Shown here in pieces: positions 62,601 to 64,000 of a stretch of 64,000 nucleotides of DNA (position 1 is the first letter of the stretch; every line of letters starts with the position of its first letter). The translations under genes and the position numbers were made by a program. A model generated the notes under the pieces. That model saw nothing but the letters and a program-made list of their open reading frames with translations. It had not been told where the DNA came from and did not search any database. The stretch covers positions 17,525,116 to 17,589,115 of the forward strand of contig CM060856.1 in NCBI GenBank assembly GCA_030737835.1, in the 5' to 3' direction. Source of the DNA: Acorus gramineus (Eukaryota; Streptophyta; Magnoliopsida; Acorales; Acoraceae).

Positions 62601-63743
62601 AACCCGTCTATTCCTCATGCACATATACACTCATTTTTATGCAAGAAACAAACTACTGTAACTAACACATGGATAACACCACCTGCGTATATTACTGTAA
62701 GTCTGTAACTCTAAGCAATAGTTAACAACAGTTGGATAATCAGATATTATTGAAATGTGAGTAATTGTGCCTACAGCTGAGATGACATTGTACCCTAAAG
62801 AAGTAGTGCAGGCTGCTTATAATATGAACTTGAATATGTAACACCAAATGTGGCCAACCAAATGCCAAAGAGAATTCAAAGATCTCTCTCATAGATTTGA
62901 ACAAGAGCTTGTGTGCTCAGGCAATCACTTCAGATAATGGTCTCCAATATATGATTAATAGGTCAAACAATCAGTCATATTGCACATACACTAGAAAAAT
63001 CATAGTGCATGTTTTCAAAGCAAAGCAAACCAACCATATGAGGAAAGGTTCAACTGTTAAAAAAAGGGACTACTTTCACAGTGCTATCACACCATGGTAT
63101 TTGTAAATAATTTCATCGTCCATTTACATAAATACGATAATAATCAGTTATCTGTACCTTTATGCATCCAGGATGCAACTAATTACCATGCAATTGTTAT
63201 AAGACATTTTACAACTGAAACGCAGAGAGCATTTGTTCAAATGATACAAAACCCACCCGAAATCAATAGGTTGATGTAGGTAATTTATTCACCAGTTTTG
63301 ATAGAAATTTTTATTACAAATACTAAATTTGTGTGACAGATAAATAAATACATAAAATGGGGTGCCATCACAATAAAGCTATTATCATGCAAGTGGAATC
63401 AAAGCTAGGTATTGCAGGAATAGTCACAGATGTAAATAAACCAAAATCAGTGGGGATTGAAGTTCAATATATATTTTTTTATCAAGATAAATAGAAAGAT
63501 TCATTCTACTCAACAAACACAACCACCCATAAAAAAATCACTACAGTGGTGATTACCAGCTTCAGTTACACTTGGAGCATTATTTTCCTCATCTTGCAAG
63601 GCCCTAGCAATGGCTTCATCTACTTCTAATTGTGTCTGAGGATCCAAAGCATCTGAAGATTCTTTCTGGACAGTATCAGTCTTAGAATTGGTACTTGAAG
63701 AAGCTTTGTCTGAGCCAAGCTGGAGCGAGCTCAATGCACTTTC
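56689..63743 (-). CDS. BB: BIG BROTHER-type RING-H2 E3 ubiquitin ligase, 3' six exons
   Basis: BB-type E3 ligases attach ubiquitin to regulators that limit organ growth in Arabidopsis. Exons, in transcription order, are 63557-63743, 62348-62409, 62214-62258, 59309-59433, 57790-57898 and 56689-56727. They total 567 nt (188 residues plus stop), and all phases fit (1, 0, 0, 2, 0). The order of features is an acidic, Ser-rich segment with EVDEAIARALQDEENN, then IDADNMTYE joined to ELQLLGESIGTESKGLS, then LPTSKYKIGLFSRKEKREE. The C3H2C3 RING is split over two exons: CVICYMAFKNKETLITLPCQ, HEYHSKCITRWLKMNR, then ECPVCKVEVFGS and stop. All eight metal ligands are present. The 5' exons and start codon lie beyond 64000. 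The name rests on the RING and the MTYEELxELGE-like block; BIG BROTHER-RELATED is the alternative. Confidence 0.88.
58297..58556. mobile_element. 260-bp MITE with a perfect 9-bp TSD, in an intron of the BB-like gene
   Basis: The direct repeats ATAAATTAG are at 58288-58296 and 58557-58565. The left end contains GCTACATGCAGCCCGTTTTGC and the right end on the minus strand GATATACGCAACCCC...TTGCAGTCC, a weak TIR. The interior repeats tatcatagtgtatactac. The 9-bp TSD points to MULE-type mobilisation. Confidence 0.78.
60096..60191. repeat. 32-bp tandem repeat, three copies
   Basis: The unit aaggtgaaa.aaacatgaatggcacaaatat starts at 60096, 60128 and 60160. It lies in the 2.8-kb intron 59434-62213 of the BB-like gene. 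Confidence 0.9.
61113..61184. repeat. 36-bp tandem duplication
   Basis: Two copies of tctaagcatacatg.catgtagtcttaacttagac start at 61113 and 61149 and differ by one base. A second short duplication (gagcgagttctattg / gagtgagttctattg) follows. All lie in the same intron. Confidence 0.88.
61655..62098. mobile_element. 444-bp Tourist/PIF-Harbinger-like MITE in an intron of the BB-like gene
   Basis: The terminal repeats are GCCCATGTTTGGA (left) and GCCCCCGTTTGGA (right, minus strand), flanked by CTA on both sides (61652-61654 and 62099-62101). TIRs of the GGCCC..GTTTGG type with 3-bp TSDs fit Tourist-like MITEs. A diverged copy is at 35800-36238. The right end lies only about 116 bases from the 45-base exon 62214-62258. 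Confidence 0.8.
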
Positions 63744-64000
63744 CTGCAACAGATTCAACAATAAAGATAACCAAGCACATGGCAAGAACCTGAAACAGTA
63801 GATTGGACTTCAGTTTAACAAATTAAGCTTATTTTACATTAGTTCTCGGGGAACCTATGATAGTTGACTACCCTGGATAAAATCTTAATGTCTCACAGAT
63901 GATTACACGACATAAAATTTCAGAATATAAAAATATATCATATTCGAAGTTAACAAAGAATAAGGTAGAACTCCTACTACCAAAAATCATTGATAATATG
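63744..64000 (-). other. Intron of the BB-like gene running off the window
   Basis: The sequence upstream (minus strand) of the exon starting at 63743 is AT-rich, and I recognise no further exon before the window ends. Confidence 0.5.

Overview
This window is nuclear DNA of a flowering plant, probably a eudicot; I cannot name the genus. The evidence is GT-AG spliced genes with long AT-rich introns, plant-specific families (SEUSS-like, PP2-type F-box, FAR1-related, BIG BROTHER-type RING-H2) and many plant-type DNA transposons and MITEs. I saw no CRISPR array, operon or bacterial feature, and no tRNA or rRNA gene that I could support.

Layout. (1) 0-3.6 kb: the 3' end of a FAR1-RELATED SEQUENCE (FRS) gene on the + strand, with a probable frameshift. 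Facing it on the - strand is a small gene joining an RNase H1 N-terminal (viroplasmin-like) domain to a C-terminal membrane anchor. (2) 5.65-6.95 kb: a non-autonomous Mutator-like element (MULE) with a perfect 9-bp target-site duplication (TSD). (3) 7.4-22.3 kb: a complete SEUSS-LIKE (SLK/LDB-type) transcriptional co-regulator gene on the + strand. All coding exons can be placed, but no AUG lies at the conserved N-terminus. (4) 22.4-25.6 kb: an inverted, palindrome-like composite of two decayed Ty3/gypsy gag(-protease) units. It sits between the 3' ends of two convergent genes. (5) 25.9-34.4 kb: a five-exon F-box gene of the At4g00755 type on the - strand. (6) 34.8-42.1 kb: MITEs and a 3.7-kb MULE with a perfect 9-bp TSD, internal duplications and a frameshifted FAR1 DNA-binding-domain gene. 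(7) 42.1-44.5 kb: a three-exon F-box/PP2 gene (PP2-A13 type) on the - strand. (8) 44.5-56.7 kb: about 12 kb with no recognisable gene, containing several MITEs, two of them with perfect 9-bp TSDs. (9) 56.7-63.7 kb and beyond: the 3' six exons of a BIG BROTHER-type RING-H2 E3 ligase gene on the - strand, with two MITEs in its introns; its 5' end lies past the window.

Functional reading. The host genes do not form a pathway cluster. One is an adaptor for transcriptional repression (SLK). Three are ubiquitin-system components (two F-box proteins, one RING E3), and their proximity is probably chance in a normal plant gene neighbourhood. The most distinctive content is the mobile DNA: two MULEs of one family, three MITEs with MULE-like 9-bp TSDs, and the head-to-head gag element. 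Exon coordinates were derived by hand from splice-site consensus, reading-frame phase and remembered family sequence. Homology statements are recognition, not database searches.
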